A stretch of 11,798 nt of DNA, taken from contig CACZAK010000128.1 in NCBI GenBank assembly GCA_902779075.1, forward strand, positions 1 to 11,798, in the 5' to 3' direction. Numbering within the stretch: position 1 is the stretch's first letter; the number at the start of each line of letters is the position of its first letter. The translations under genes and the position numbers were made by a program. The stretch is from an uncultured bacterium. Lineage in GTDB: Bacteria > Verrucomicrobiota > Kiritimatiellia > RFP12 > UBA1067. This document shows positions 1-7,396 of the stretch, one piece after another. Under the pieces are notes generated by a model. That model did no database searches. It had not been told where the DNA came from and saw only the letters and a program-made list of their open reading frames with translations.

Positions 1-46
1 GCTCGAGGCGAAGCGTCCATATCTTGAAAGGGTCGAAGGCGAGGGA

Positions 47-1030
47 ATGCCCTACCACACGCTCTTCGCCCAGCAGTTCGATAGACCCATTCTCGAACGG
101 CTATGCGCCCTCGCGAACCGAATCAGGTTCATCAACAAGTCCAAGGAAGGCGCTCTCTACCTCAAGAACGTCCTCGCGCACAAGCGCGCGATGCTCTACT
201 TCTCCCAGCCGAGCTCGCGTACGTTCCTCTCGCACCTTGCGGCGTGCCAGATCCTCGGCGTGACGACCGGCTCGGTGCGCGACGCGGCGACTTCGTCCGA
301 GTTCAAGGGCGAGAGCCACGAAGACTCGATCCGCACGTTCTCGTCGTACTTCGACATGATAATCATGCGCTCTCCCGAGCAGGGCCTCGCAGAGAAGATG
401 GCGTGGGAGCTTTCCAATTCATCGCGTCCGATCCCGATTCTCAACGCCGGCTCGGGCAAAGACCAGCACCCGACGCAGGCGCTTCTCGACATCTACACGC
501 TCTTCCGCTCCTTCGAGAACAGGGACGGCATCGACGGCAAGACTGTCGTGTTCTGCGGCGACTTGATGCGCGGTCGCACGGTCCGCTCGCTTTCCTACCT
601 TCTCACCAACTTTAAGAACGTCCGCCAGGTGTTCGTCGCGCCGCAGGAACTCCAGGTCCCTGCCGACGTCGTGATGGTCCTTGCGAAGAAGGGCGTCGAC
701 TTCGAGGTGACCGACGACCTCCGAACCTCGGTCCGCACGGCCGATGCCGTCTACATGACGCGCATTCAGGACGAATGGGACGAGTCGAAGGGCGCTTCCG
801 CGAGGATCGACACGTCGCGCTTCAAGTTTGGCGCAGAGGAACTGAAGCTGCTCCCGAAGGACGGCATAATCATGCACCCGCTGCCGCGCCGCGACGAGAT
901 TGCGACGTGCTGCGACCACGATCCGCGCGCGATGTACTGGCGCCAGATGAGAAACGGCATGTGGATACGCGCCGCCCTCATCGCCTCCACGTTCGGCTTC
1001 GAGAGGTCGATTATGGACTGCGGCTACTGA
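47..1030 (+). CDS. pyrB: Aspartate carbamoyltransferase catalytic chain
   Basis: Catalyses carbamoyl phosphate + L-aspartate to N-carbamoyl-L-aspartate, the committed step of cytoplasmic pyrimidine synthesis. The 327 residues match the family length (about 310). Visible signatures are the carbamoyl-phosphate loop PSSRT (55-59, with R58 and T59), the 80s-loop pattern TSSEFKGES (82-90, K87), IIMR (R108), the HPTQALLD motif (141-148), GRTVRS (R177), TRIQ (R239, Q241) and HPLPRRDEI (277-285). HPLP rather than HCLP separates it from ornithine carbamoyltransferase. The residue after SRT is Phe (60), where E. coli PyrB has Arg. The ATG at 47 has a GAAGG ribosome site (35-39) seven bases upstream. 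The frame stays open to the window edge, so an earlier start cannot be excluded; another frame shows a stop at 25-27 that could end an upstream gene. No regulatory-chain (pyrI) gene is in view. Confidence 0.93.
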   Translation: MPYHTLFAQQFDRPILERLCALANRIRFINKSKEGALYLKNVLAHKRAMLYFSQPSSRTFLSHLAACQILGVTTGSVRDAATSSEFKGESHEDSIRTFSSYFDMIIMRSPEQGLAEKMAWELSNSSRPIPILNAGSGKDQHPTQALLDIYTLFRSFENRDGIDGKTVVFCGDLMRGRTVRSLSYLLTNFKNVRQVFVAPQELQVPADVVMVLAKKGVDFEVTDDLRTSVRTADAVYMTRIQDEWDESKGASARIDTSRFKFGAEELKLLPKDGIIMHPLPRRDEIATCCDHDPRAMYWRQMRNGMWIRAALIASTFGFERSIMDCGY

Positions 1031-1060
1031 AGTGTGCCGCGACTCTTGGACTAAACGTCG

Positions 1061-1079
1061 GGTAGTTCACACAACTGCC
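1061..1079. terminator. Hairpin in the convergent pyrB/regulator junction
   Basis: GGTAGTT (1061-1067) pairs with AACTGCC (1073-1079) around a CACAC loop, giving a 7-bp stem with one G-T wobble. It sits between two converging genes, 30 bases after the pyrB stop and next to the regulator stop, so it could end transcription in both directions. Neither strand has a run of T after the stem, so it is not a classical intrinsic terminator. Confidence 0.3.
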
Positions 1080-1080
1080 G

Positions 1081-2235
1081 TTACTGGATGTCCAGGTGTT
1101 GCTTGCGCCATTCGCGCATTGTCATTCCGGTGCGTTGCTTGAAAAGGCGCTTTAGGTAGATGTCGCTGTCCCATCCGCAGAGGTTCGCGATGGGCGCTAT
1201 GGCCTGCGATGGGCGCAGGAGAAGTTCTTTGACGTGCTCAAGGCGGACGTCTGTTATTTCTTCTGTTATGCGCTTGCCGGTTGCCGCCTTGAATATCATC
1301 TCGGCCATGCGTTCCGACACGCCCATCTCGCGCACGACGTCTGCGGCTTTCAGTCCGGAGCAGGCATCGCGGCGAATCTGGTCGAGTGCCTGTAGAATGC
1401 TGGCGGAGTTTGACGCGACGTTGCGCGTTGAGAGCCGCCGCGTCATCCAGCACGGATGGTAAAGCTCCTTTTCCGGCGGCGCGTCCGGATTCGCCATCCG
1501 GCGCGCAAGCATCCTGGCCGCAAGGCGTCCGCCGGTCGTGAAATCCGGTTGTATGCTCGTAAGCGAAGGATGCGTGTTGTCGCAGAGGTTCGGATTGTCG
1601 TCGACACCGACCACATAGACGTCTCCGGGCACTCGGATGCCTTCGAGGCGGCAGAGCGACAGCACAATGGACGCCACGAAGTCGTTGGCGGCGAAAATGC
1701 CGCACCGCTTGGGAAGCTTGGCGAGGAATGCCCTGACTTGTGAGGTGAATGCGGTCACGTCGCCGTTGGCGCCTGTGGCGTCAAGGACAATGCCGGTGCG
1801 TCCGATGTTGCGTACAAGGCTGCTGAACAACTTTTGCCGCCGCTGACTCCATCCAACAGGAGTCGTCCAGCTCACGAACGCAAAGCTTTCGCTTCCTGCG
1901 AGGGACAGCTCGCGTATCGCCAGGTCTACTATTTTTGGCGCATCGTTAGTGACGGTTGAAACGTTAGGGTCTTTCAAGACAGCTTCGCTTGGATCAAGCC
2001 AGACTACCGGAATGCTGGCAAGGCATTTGTCGAAGGTCAAGTCGTCGTTATGTCCTTCCAGTATGCATCCGGCCGGATTCCAGTACGAAATTATCCTCGG
2101 AATGGAATGATGCAGCCGCGATGTCTCCACATATTCTACATGCCATCCCATTTCAGCGGAAACCTCATTGATTCCTGCAAGTTCTTTAACGCGGGAATCA
2201 ACTAGTAGGTCTGTTATGAAAAGGATAGTTTTCAG
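1081..2235 (-). CDS. XylR-like transcriptional regulator (sugar-binding domain + AraC HTH), CTG start
   Basis: Predicted cytoplasmic sugar-responsive DNA-binding regulator. The N-terminal ~270 residues look like a LacI/periplasmic-binding-protein type effector domain, including FAANDFVAS, GDVYVVGVDDNP and HPSLTSIQPDF, the usual hinge-side motifs of the class. The last ~100 residues form an AraC-type double helix-turn-helix, ending in a GWDSDIYLKRLFKQRTGMT-like second helix pair. The architecture and ~384-residue length match XylR of E. coli (392). The first ATG is at 2151, but the frame is open upstream and encodes the missing first beta-strand and helix (KTILFITDLLVDSRVKELAG) of this fold. 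No ATG, GTG or TTG occurs there; CTG at 2235-2233 with GAGG eight bases upstream gives a natural-looking N-terminus. It is divergent from the glycan operon at 2438, which it probably controls. The effector sugar is unknown. Confidence 0.85.
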   Translation of the reverse strand: MKTILFITDLLVDSRVKELAGINEVSAEMGWHVEYVETSRLHHSIPRIISYWNPAGCILEGHNDDLTFDKCLASIPVVWLDPSEAVLKDPNVSTVTNDAPKIVDLAIRELSLAGSESFAFVSWTTPVGWSQRRQKLFSSLVRNIGRTGIVLDATGANGDVTAFTSQVRAFLAKLPKRCGIFAANDFVASIVLSLCRLEGIRVPGDVYVVGVDDNPNLCDNTHPSLTSIQPDFTTGGRLAARMLARRMANPDAPPEKELYHPCWMTRRLSTRNVASNSASILQALDQIRRDACSGLKAADVVREMGVSERMAEMIFKAATGKRITEEITDVRLEHVKELLLRPSQAIAPIANLCGWDSDIYLKRLFKQRTGMTMREWRKQHLDIQ

Positions 2236-2243
2236 TGCGTTGT

Positions 2244-2247
2244 CCTC
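2244..2247 (-). promoter_or_regulatory. Ribosome binding site supporting the CTG start of the regulator
   Basis: The minus strand reads GAGG here, eight bases before the CTG at 2235-2233. No comparable GAGG-type site lies at the right distance from the internal ATG at 2151, and starting there would remove the first strand and helix of the effector domain. This decides the start call. Confidence 0.5.
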
Positions 2248-2257
2248 ATGATATAGC

Positions 2258-2268
2258 TACCTTTTTAA
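2258..2268 (-). promoter_or_regulatory. Candidate operator element of the regulator gene (TTAAAAAGGTA)
   Basis: On the minus strand TTAAAAAGGTA lies two bases after the regulator's -10 box, about where transcription would begin. It matches TATAAAAGGTA (2408-2418) in the operon promoter at 9 of 11 positions. A shared element at both divergent start points is what an autoregulating XylR-type protein controlling its neighbour would need. Binding is inferred, and a low-complexity A-rich coincidence is possible. Confidence 0.35.
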
Positions 2269-2270
2269 TA

Positions 2271-2299
2271 AGTGTACCAAAATGAGCCTGGAGTCGCAA
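2271..2299 (-). promoter_or_regulatory. Promoter of the XylR-like regulator
   Basis: On the minus strand TTGCGA (2299-2294, 4 of 6 matches to TTGACA) is followed after exactly 17 bases by TACACT (2276-2271). TGG immediately before it makes an extended -10. The predicted start near 2264 leaves a leader of about 28 bases that contains the GAGG site before the CTG codon. Confidence 0.5.
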
Positions 2300-2388
2300 G
2301 TGGTAATGGTGAAAAGATTAGAATCGTGGCTTTGCGGTTTTGGTTATAATTAGACTTCTGTTTTGGATAGTTTTGTGGCCGTCAAATA

Positions 2389-2397
2389 TGGTAAAAT
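2389..2397 (+). promoter_or_regulatory. Extended -10 promoter of the glycan operon
   Basis: TGGTAAAAT (2389-2397) is an extended -10 box, closely resembling the TGGTATAAT before the butyrate kinase gene. No good -35 is seen at 16-18 bases, consistent with an extended -10 or an activator-dependent promoter. Transcription would start near 2403-2405, leaving a leader of about 33 bases. A TATAAT at 2345-2350 is an alternative, but it also has no -35 match. Confidence 0.4.
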
Positions 2398-2402
2398 GTG
2401 CA

Positions 2403-2418
2403 TACCTTATAAAAGGTA
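2403..2418. promoter_or_regulatory. Perfect inverted repeat at the operon start site, candidate operator
   Basis: TACCTT (2403-2408) and AAGGTA (2413-2418) are perfect inverted arms separated by ATAA. The repeat begins five bases after the -10 box and covers the predicted transcription start. That is a classical operator position; in RNA it could instead form a small 5' hairpin just before the ribosome site. It contains the TATAAAAGGTA element that recurs near the divergent regulator promoter. Confidence 0.45.
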
Positions 2419-2424
2419 ACAAGT

Positions 2425-2430
2425 AAGGAG
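2425..2430 (+). promoter_or_regulatory. Strong ribosome binding site (AAGGAG) of the surface protein gene
   Basis: AAGGAG lies seven bases before the ATG at 2438. It is the best Shine-Dalgarno match in the window and suggests the first gene of the operon is translated strongly. Confidence 0.75.
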
Positions 2431-2437
2431 ATCGTAC

Positions 2438-5400
2438 ATGAAAATCCGCAAATCGTTTATGTTTGCCCTGACCGTCGCGGCGGCGATGCTTGTTGCGACC
2501 GATACCGTTGAGGCAGCCTCATACGCCAAATACGCTACGATTACTGTGTCTGGCGTCCCCGAAAGCACCACACTTGCGGACTTCCCGCTGCTTGTGCGCA
2601 TTTCCGCTTCATCGCCGTCGGGCTTCTCCTACAACGACATGATGCAGCAGGATCATTCCGACCTTCGCTTCGAGGATAAGAATGGAAACGGCCTCGCCTA
2701 CGATGTCGATACCTGGAACACAGACGGCGAGTCGCTTGTCTGGGTCAAGGTTCCGGCGTTGGAGCGCCGCGACGAAATCACCATGCGCTGGGGTTCTGCT
2801 GCGCCTGATGCCAACGATGCGACGAATGTCTGGTCGAACTATGTTTTCGTTTGGCATGGCAACGGATCCGACACGGGCCAGGATGCCACTGGAAAAACGC
2901 GCACAATCACGCCCGCCAGTAACGGCTTTGCTCTTTCACAGGATGAAGCCGCCTTTCTGGGTTCATGTTTTAAGAATGAATCCACAGCAAACAACAAAAA
3001 GGTGACGGTAACCACAAATCCGTTTTCCGAATTGGCATCCTACTCACAGTTCGCCATTTCCGGGTGGATCAAGCCAGCGATGACGGAGCCAACTATCCGC
3101 ATCTTCTCGACAAAGCAGGAACACTCAAAGGACGGCATGGAATATCTCGCCGTCAAAGGTAGCGGAGTTTTCTTGCGTGGCAATGGCGGAAGCGCCGGGG
3201 GTAACCAGATTCTGTGGCCAACGGGCTATCAAGAGCTCAAGAAACAGGCTTGGACGTTTGTCGCCGGCGTCATTGACGGCACGAGTGGCGTTGCCTTCGC
3301 CAATGGCCTAACGGAAACGACAAGCAATCTTCTTGCGCCAGAATCCGCCGGCAACGGTTTTGCCATCTGCGGCTATGCGGGAGCAGACTACAATGGTTCC
3401 ACGCAAGGTTGCATTGATGAAATCCGTCTCTACAACGGCGTGCCTGCCAATGCCTACCTTGCCGCGGAATACGCACAGGTCGTCTCAAACGACTACACCA
3501 CCATCGGCGCCGCCCAGGCGGCAGACGCTGGCGCGGCAGAAATACCCGCTGCGCCGACGATTGTCAATAACGGTGACGGCACCTACACGATTTCTGCGAC
3601 CTTTATCGGCACCGCTGGTGAGACTTACGGTTACACATTTCAGCTCAACGGCGTGGATTGCGTGAACGATTCGGTGACACTCGGTGTCGCAGAAACCGAG
3701 AAAACCATTTCGTGGACAACCACAGGCACAGAGACGGCCGGCACTTACCTTGCCAGTGTCACCGTCACCAGGGGAACTTCCACGGCCTTGCGCACGGCTG
3801 CGGCGACGTTCCTCATTGGTGACCTTGGCTTTGGGACTTGCACGAATGCCGTCGAGGAGGGGCTTGTTCCGGGAGCCTTTGTCCTGACGCGCCCTGGCGA
3901 TGCTACGCAGCTGCTGACGGTCGCCTATTCGGTTTTGTCCGCGACAGCGACGGCTGGCACATCCTACGAGGCGCTTCCCGGCACGGCGACCTTTGCTGCA
4001 GGCGAGTCGTCCGTTGCGATTCTCGTTGCCCCACTCAACGATGCGTCACTTACGGCTGACGCGACCATCACGCTTACGCTCTCGCCGGGTCTCTATGGCA
4101 TTGCGCAAGCTTCGGAAAGCGCGTCGATTACGCTTGTCAACTGGGCGACGCCAGCGGGCTACAATGTTTGGATCGCCGGTAGCGGCTCGGACGGCCTCGC
4201 TTCGACGGCGGCCAACTGGAGCGCGGGTCGTGTGCCAAACGCAACCGACGCCATCCTCCTTGGTGCTTGGTCGTCCCAGAACCTGACATGGGATGCCGCT
4301 GCGACGCACTCTGTCGCCTCGTGGACGCAGACCGCCGATTATGGTGGCACTGTCACATTCCCCATTACCTATGCAGGCGCGGACGTGGATACGGGTTTCA
4401 ATCTTTTTACCGTGTCTGGCGACGTTGAACTTCGGCACGGACACTGGGTGCATCCCGTGCAGGGTGACTCGTCGAAGACGGAGACTGAGCCCGTCGAGCG
4501 CTACCGCCTCAATGTCCAGGTGGGCGGGAACTTTGCGATTTCCAACGGTGTCAACGTCTCCGCGCAGGGGCGTGGCCGCGGTTTCTGGGTGTACAACACT
4601 AATCAGGGATGGTATCAGCGCGGTGTCCATGCCGGCTATGTAATCACAGACACGAACACAATGTATTCCGTTGAAGCAGTCGATTCGCTTGTCCCTTACG
4701 GTTCGATTCTAGAACCTGTCGCAACTGGCAAAGGTTTCGCGTCACAAACCGATGCGACTATCGGAAACGGTCATGGCGGTGGAGCAATCCATATCGTTGC
4801 TTCCGGTGCCTTTGTGAATGAAGGACAAGTGCTTGCCAACGGACAAACCGGGACTGGAACGACCGGCGGTTCCGGTGGTTCCATTTACATCAGAGCGGAG
4901 AACATCATCGGGAATGGTGTCTTTGAGGCAAAGGCTTCGAATTTGACGAGTTCAGGCGGTAGAGCTGCCGGATCTGGCGGGCGCGTCTCATTGGTGGCGA
5001 CTGGTTCGAATCAGGCGAGTGCTTCGACGGCAAGTGCGGCTGGTGGTCGCTCGTTCGGCTGGTGGCAGAAGGAAAACCTGATACAGGAGGGTGCTGCCGG
5101 AACTGTTTGGTTGAAGTCCGCGACAGACTCTACGCTGCTTGTACGCAATGTGGTCGATAATTATACCGATGGCACCTATCACGACCTCGGCCCCTGGGTG
5201 CGCGCCTATACGCCAATTCCGGCGAACGACGATGCAGCGACATTCAAGGCAGCGGCAAAGGAAGCTGAGCTCTACGCAGCAAGCAATGCGCGCATTCGAC
5301 TGGAACGGAATGTCGAGGTTGCCTCTCTGAAGGTCAGGACTGAAAGCACAACGCTTGCGCACATCGACCTCTATGGCAAGACGCTGAAGGTCGGGTCGGT

Positions 5401-5548
5401 CGTGGATTCGCACGACAACCCAATCGTCAGCAAGGGCACCTACACCCTCGCCGACGCCACTACCAATGGCTGGGCATGGTTCGAGGATTCCGTCGGCGGC
5501 GGGAAGCTTGTTGTCGGTCAGTGCGGCTTTACCATCTTCGTCCGATAG
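2438..5548 (+). CDS. Secreted multidomain surface protein (DUF2341, LamG-like, Calx-beta-like, Gly-rich repeats)
   Basis: A 1036-residue exported protein with no visible catalytic motif. In order: signal peptide (1-26, likely cut at VEA|AS); DUF2341-like domain (~29-125, with FPLLVRI and ITMRWGS); LamG/concanavalin-like sandwich (~140-360, with FAISGWI at 205 and CIDEIRLYNG near 325); Ig-like stretch (~366-460); Calx-beta-like domain (~462-565); a segment with the NWSAGRVPNATDAILLG pattern (~575-610) common in large surface proteins; and Gly-rich beta-helix-like repeats (~775-860, GNGHGGGAIHI, GGSGGSIYI). The C-terminus ends in GGGKLVVGQCGFTIFVR with no LPXTG, PEP-CTERM or autotransporter barrel, so its attachment is unknown. 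It is first in the operon, 12 bases before the GH16 gene, with less GC-biased codon choice than its neighbours. A role in glycan binding or adhesion is inferred from LamG and context. Confidence 0.8.
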   Translation: MKIRKSFMFALTVAAAMLVATDTVEAASYAKYATITVSGVPESTTLADFPLLVRISASSPSGFSYNDMMQQDHSDLRFEDKNGNGLAYDVDTWNTDGESLVWVKVPALERRDEITMRWGSAAPDANDATNVWSNYVFVWHGNGSDTGQDATGKTRTITPASNGFALSQDEAAFLGSCFKNESTANNKKVTVTTNPFSELASYSQFAISGWIKPAMTEPTIRIFSTKQEHSKDGMEYLAVKGSGVFLRGNGGSAGGNQILWPTGYQELKKQAWTFVAGVIDGTSGVAFANGLTETTSNLLAPESAGNGFAICGYAGADYNGSTQGCIDEIRLYNGVPANAYLAAEYAQVVSNDYTTIGAAQAADAGAAEIPAAPTIVNNGDGTYTISATFIGTAGETYGYTFQLNGVDCVNDSVTLGVAETEKTISWTTTGTETAGTYLASVTVTRGTSTALRTAAATFLIGDLGFGTCTNAVEEGLVPGAFVLTRPGDATQLLTVAYSVLSATATAGTSYEALPGTATFAAGESSVAILVAPLNDASLTADATITLTLSPGLYGIAQASESASITLVNWATPAGYNVWIAGSGSDGLASTAANWSAGRVPNATDAILLGAWSSQNLTWDAAATHSVASWTQTADYGGTVTFPITYAGADVDTGFNLFTVSGDVELRHGHWVHPVQGDSSKTETEPVERYRLNVQVGGNFAISNGVNVSAQGRGRGFWVYNTNQGWYQRGVHAGYVITDTNTMYSVEAVDSLVPYGSILEPVATGKGFASQTDATIGNGHGGGAIHIVASGAFVNEGQVLANGQTGTGTTGGSGGSIYIRAENIIGNGVFEAKASNLTSSGGRAAGSGGRVSLVATGSNQASASTASAAGGRSFGWWQKENLIQEGAAGTVWLKSATDSTLLVRNVVDNYTDGTYHDLGPWVRAYTPIPANDDAATFKAAAKEAELYAASNARIRLERNVEVASLKVRTESTTLAHIDLYGKTLKVGSVVDSHDNPIVSKGTYTLADATTNGWAWFEDSVGGGKLVVGQCGFTIFVR

Positions 5549-5560
5549 GGAACAAATAAA

Positions 5561-7396
5561 ATGAACGGAAAAATTCTTTTTTTCGGGGTGGTTGCCGTCG
5601 CGATCGGTATTGTTCGTGCCGATTCCGCCGCCATTGCGCCCAAGTGCCTGTATTCGACGGGCGAGGCGAATTCCGGCGTCGAACTCGTGCCCGAAAATGC
5701 GAACGTGCGCGTGACATTAGAAGGCGGCGTGGGCGTGGCGAAGTTCGCGCCATCGGAGGCGCAGTATCCATGCTTCGACCTGCGTCCGGCGGGCGGCACC
5801 TGGGACCTTTCGCCCTGGGGCCACGTCGAAACTGAAGTGTGCAACACTTCGGACGGTCCGCTCTCGATCAACATGCGCGTCGACCAGTCCGATCCATTCC
5901 AGAGCAATACCGAGATCGCGTACCTCAAGCCTGGCGAAAAGCGCGTCCTGAAGGTGATCTTCGGGTATCAGTTCGGGTTCAAGCCTGGACCCAAGCTCGA
6001 TCCGGCAAAGATCAGGCAAGTGAAGCTATTCCTCGGCGGGAAGAGTTCAAAGGAGCGTAGCTTCACCTTCACGGACGTGCTCGCCAACGGACCGGGCGGC
6101 GAGACTCCGCCGGTGAATCCCGCGTATATCGTCACCGTGCCGGAGAACGGTGTGATGGTGCCGATGGCGAAAGGGAGCGACAAGAACTTCGGGACGTTCA
6201 ACGACGCAAAGGCCGTGTTCACAAAGAGCGGCACGGTCGCCGTTACGCTGTCGGACCGAGACTGGGGCGCAGTGCGAATCAAGCCCGAGGCGGGCAGCTG
6301 GAACCTCGGCGCCTGGCTCAAGGTGCGCGCCGTCGTCAAGAACACGTCGAAGTTTGCGATCAGTCCGCGCATGAAGGTGGACGGTGGCGAGTCGATCGAA
6401 ACGGAACCGGTAGAAATCGCCCCGAACAAAACAGCCGTCATCGAAAAGACTTTCTTTGCCCCGAAGAGCTGGGTCGCGCAGGAAGGCAAGGGCACGCTTC
6501 CGGACACGGTGTACAAGTTCGAGAGCCACCGCGTCAAGGGCGTGGTCTTTAGCTCTCGGGAGAAGCGCGCGACGTTCGAGATACTCGAGGTAAAGGCAGA
6601 AGACATTGTCGTCGAGCGCGAAGAATGGGTCGGCAAGAAGCCGCCCGTGCCGGGCAAGTGGAAGCTGGTCTGGCATGACGAGTTCCGCGGCAAGACGCTC
6701 AACACCAACGTCTGGGGCATCTACACCGCCAACTACTGGGACAAGCGCACGCACTTCACCAAGGAGAACGTCTTCCTGCGCGACGGCAAGGCCGTCCTCA
6801 AGTACGAGAAGAAGACGGGTTTCCAGGACGACGACCCGAACGCAAAGACTACGGACTACGCCTGCGGTTATCTCGATACATACGGCAAGAAGACATGGTT
6901 GTACGGCTACTTCGAGGCTCGGATGAAGCTGCCGACAGCGCCGGGACTCTGGCCGGCCTTCTGGACGATGCCGGACCGCGGTGCCGAGAAGGGGCCGCAG
7001 TGGGTCCGCGCCGATACGTGGAACGGCGGCATGGAGTTCGACGTGATGGAGCATCTCACGGCGTGGGGCCCGCACCGCTTCAACATTGCCTGCCATTGGG
7101 ACGGCTACGGCAAGGACCACAAGTCGGTCGGCACCTCTGGCGCGTACGTGCCTGCGGACAAGGACGGCTACATAGTCGTCGGATTCCTGTGGCGACCGGG
7201 GCTTTATGTCGTCTATGGCAACGGTGTCGAGATTGGACGTCTTGAGTCGAGCCGCATCTGCAACGTGCCGAGCTACCTGATTCTCTACATGGTTTCCGGC
7301 GGATGGGCCAACGTGCCGATCGAAGACGACAAGTTCCCCGCCGAGTTCGAGATCGACTGGGTGCGCGTCTGGCAGCAGGACGATCTCGCGAAATGA
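5561..7396 (+). CDS. Secreted GH16 family endo-glycanase with two N-terminal beta-sandwich modules
   Basis: Predicted extracellular or periplasmic retaining endo-beta-glycanase of 611 residues. A signal peptide (1-20, VRA|DS) precedes two similar beta-sandwich modules (~28-180 and ~190-350). Both contain a W-[DN]-L-x-x-W segment (81-86 and 247-252), then an N-T-S stretch, with copies about 166 residues apart. The GH16 domain spans ~366-606, starting at WKLVWHDEF. Its active-site strand EFDVME (492-497) gives nucleophile E492, D494 and acid/base E497 in the ExDxxE spacing. ALPTAPGLWPAFW-like and EFEIDWVRVWQ segments are typical of the fold. Subfamilies of GH16 include agarases, porphyranases, kappa-carrageenases and laminarinases; the GH50 neighbour favours a galactan, but specificity is not certain. 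The ribosome site AGGGA (5547-5551) overlaps the upstream stop, and the gene's own stop overlaps the next start (ATGA), implying coupled translation. Confidence 0.88.
   Translation: MNGKILFFGVVAVAIGIVRADSAAIAPKCLYSTGEANSGVELVPENANVRVTLEGGVGVAKFAPSEAQYPCFDLRPAGGTWDLSPWGHVETEVCNTSDGPLSINMRVDQSDPFQSNTEIAYLKPGEKRVLKVIFGYQFGFKPGPKLDPAKIRQVKLFLGGKSSKERSFTFTDVLANGPGGETPPVNPAYIVTVPENGVMVPMAKGSDKNFGTFNDAKAVFTKSGTVAVTLSDRDWGAVRIKPEAGSWNLGAWLKVRAVVKNTSKFAISPRMKVDGGESIETEPVEIAPNKTAVIEKTFFAPKSWVAQEGKGTLPDTVYKFESHRVKGVVFSSREKRATFEILEVKAEDIVVEREEWVGKKPPVPGKWKLVWHDEFRGKTLNTNVWGIYTANYWDKRTHFTKENVFLRDGKAVLKYEKKTGFQDDDPNAKTTDYACGYLDTYGKKTWLYGYFEARMKLPTAPGLWPAFWTMPDRGAEKGPQWVRADTWNGGMEFDVMEHLTAWGPHRFNIACHWDGYGKDHKSVGTSGAYVPADKDGYIVVGFLWRPGLYVVYGNGVEIGRLESSRICNVPSYLILYMVSGGWANVPIEDDKFPAEFEIDWVRVWQQDDLAK

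Noticed and set aside
47..1030. Ornithine carbamoyltransferase instead of PyrB
   Set aside because: The HPLPR motif, the K-G-E-S 80s loop and the TRIQ segment are those of aspartate carbamoyltransferase; the HCLP motif of the ornithine enzyme is absent.
2345..2350. TATAAT as the main operon promoter
   Set aside because: A perfect -10 hexamer, but there is no -35 match at 16-18 bases and its TG is one base out for an extended -10. The TGGTAAAAT at 2389 sits better with the start-site palindrome. Kept only as an alternative.
4760..5020. Gly-rich repeats of the surface protein as a DNA repeat or CRISPR-like array
   Set aside because: Similarity is at protein level only; there are no regularly spaced identical DNA units.
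6047..7120. Long open frame (357 codons) on the minus strand opposite the GH16 gene
   Set aside because: Its protein is rich in Arg, Leu, Val and His with no recognisable domain. It is a mirror of high-GC codon bias in the GH16 frame, which has a full domain and active site.
7303..7392. In-frame extension of the GH50 fusion gene upstream to 7303
   Set aside because: It lies wholly inside the GH16 coding region, encodes an Arg-rich stretch, and would bury the clear signal peptide that begins at 7393.
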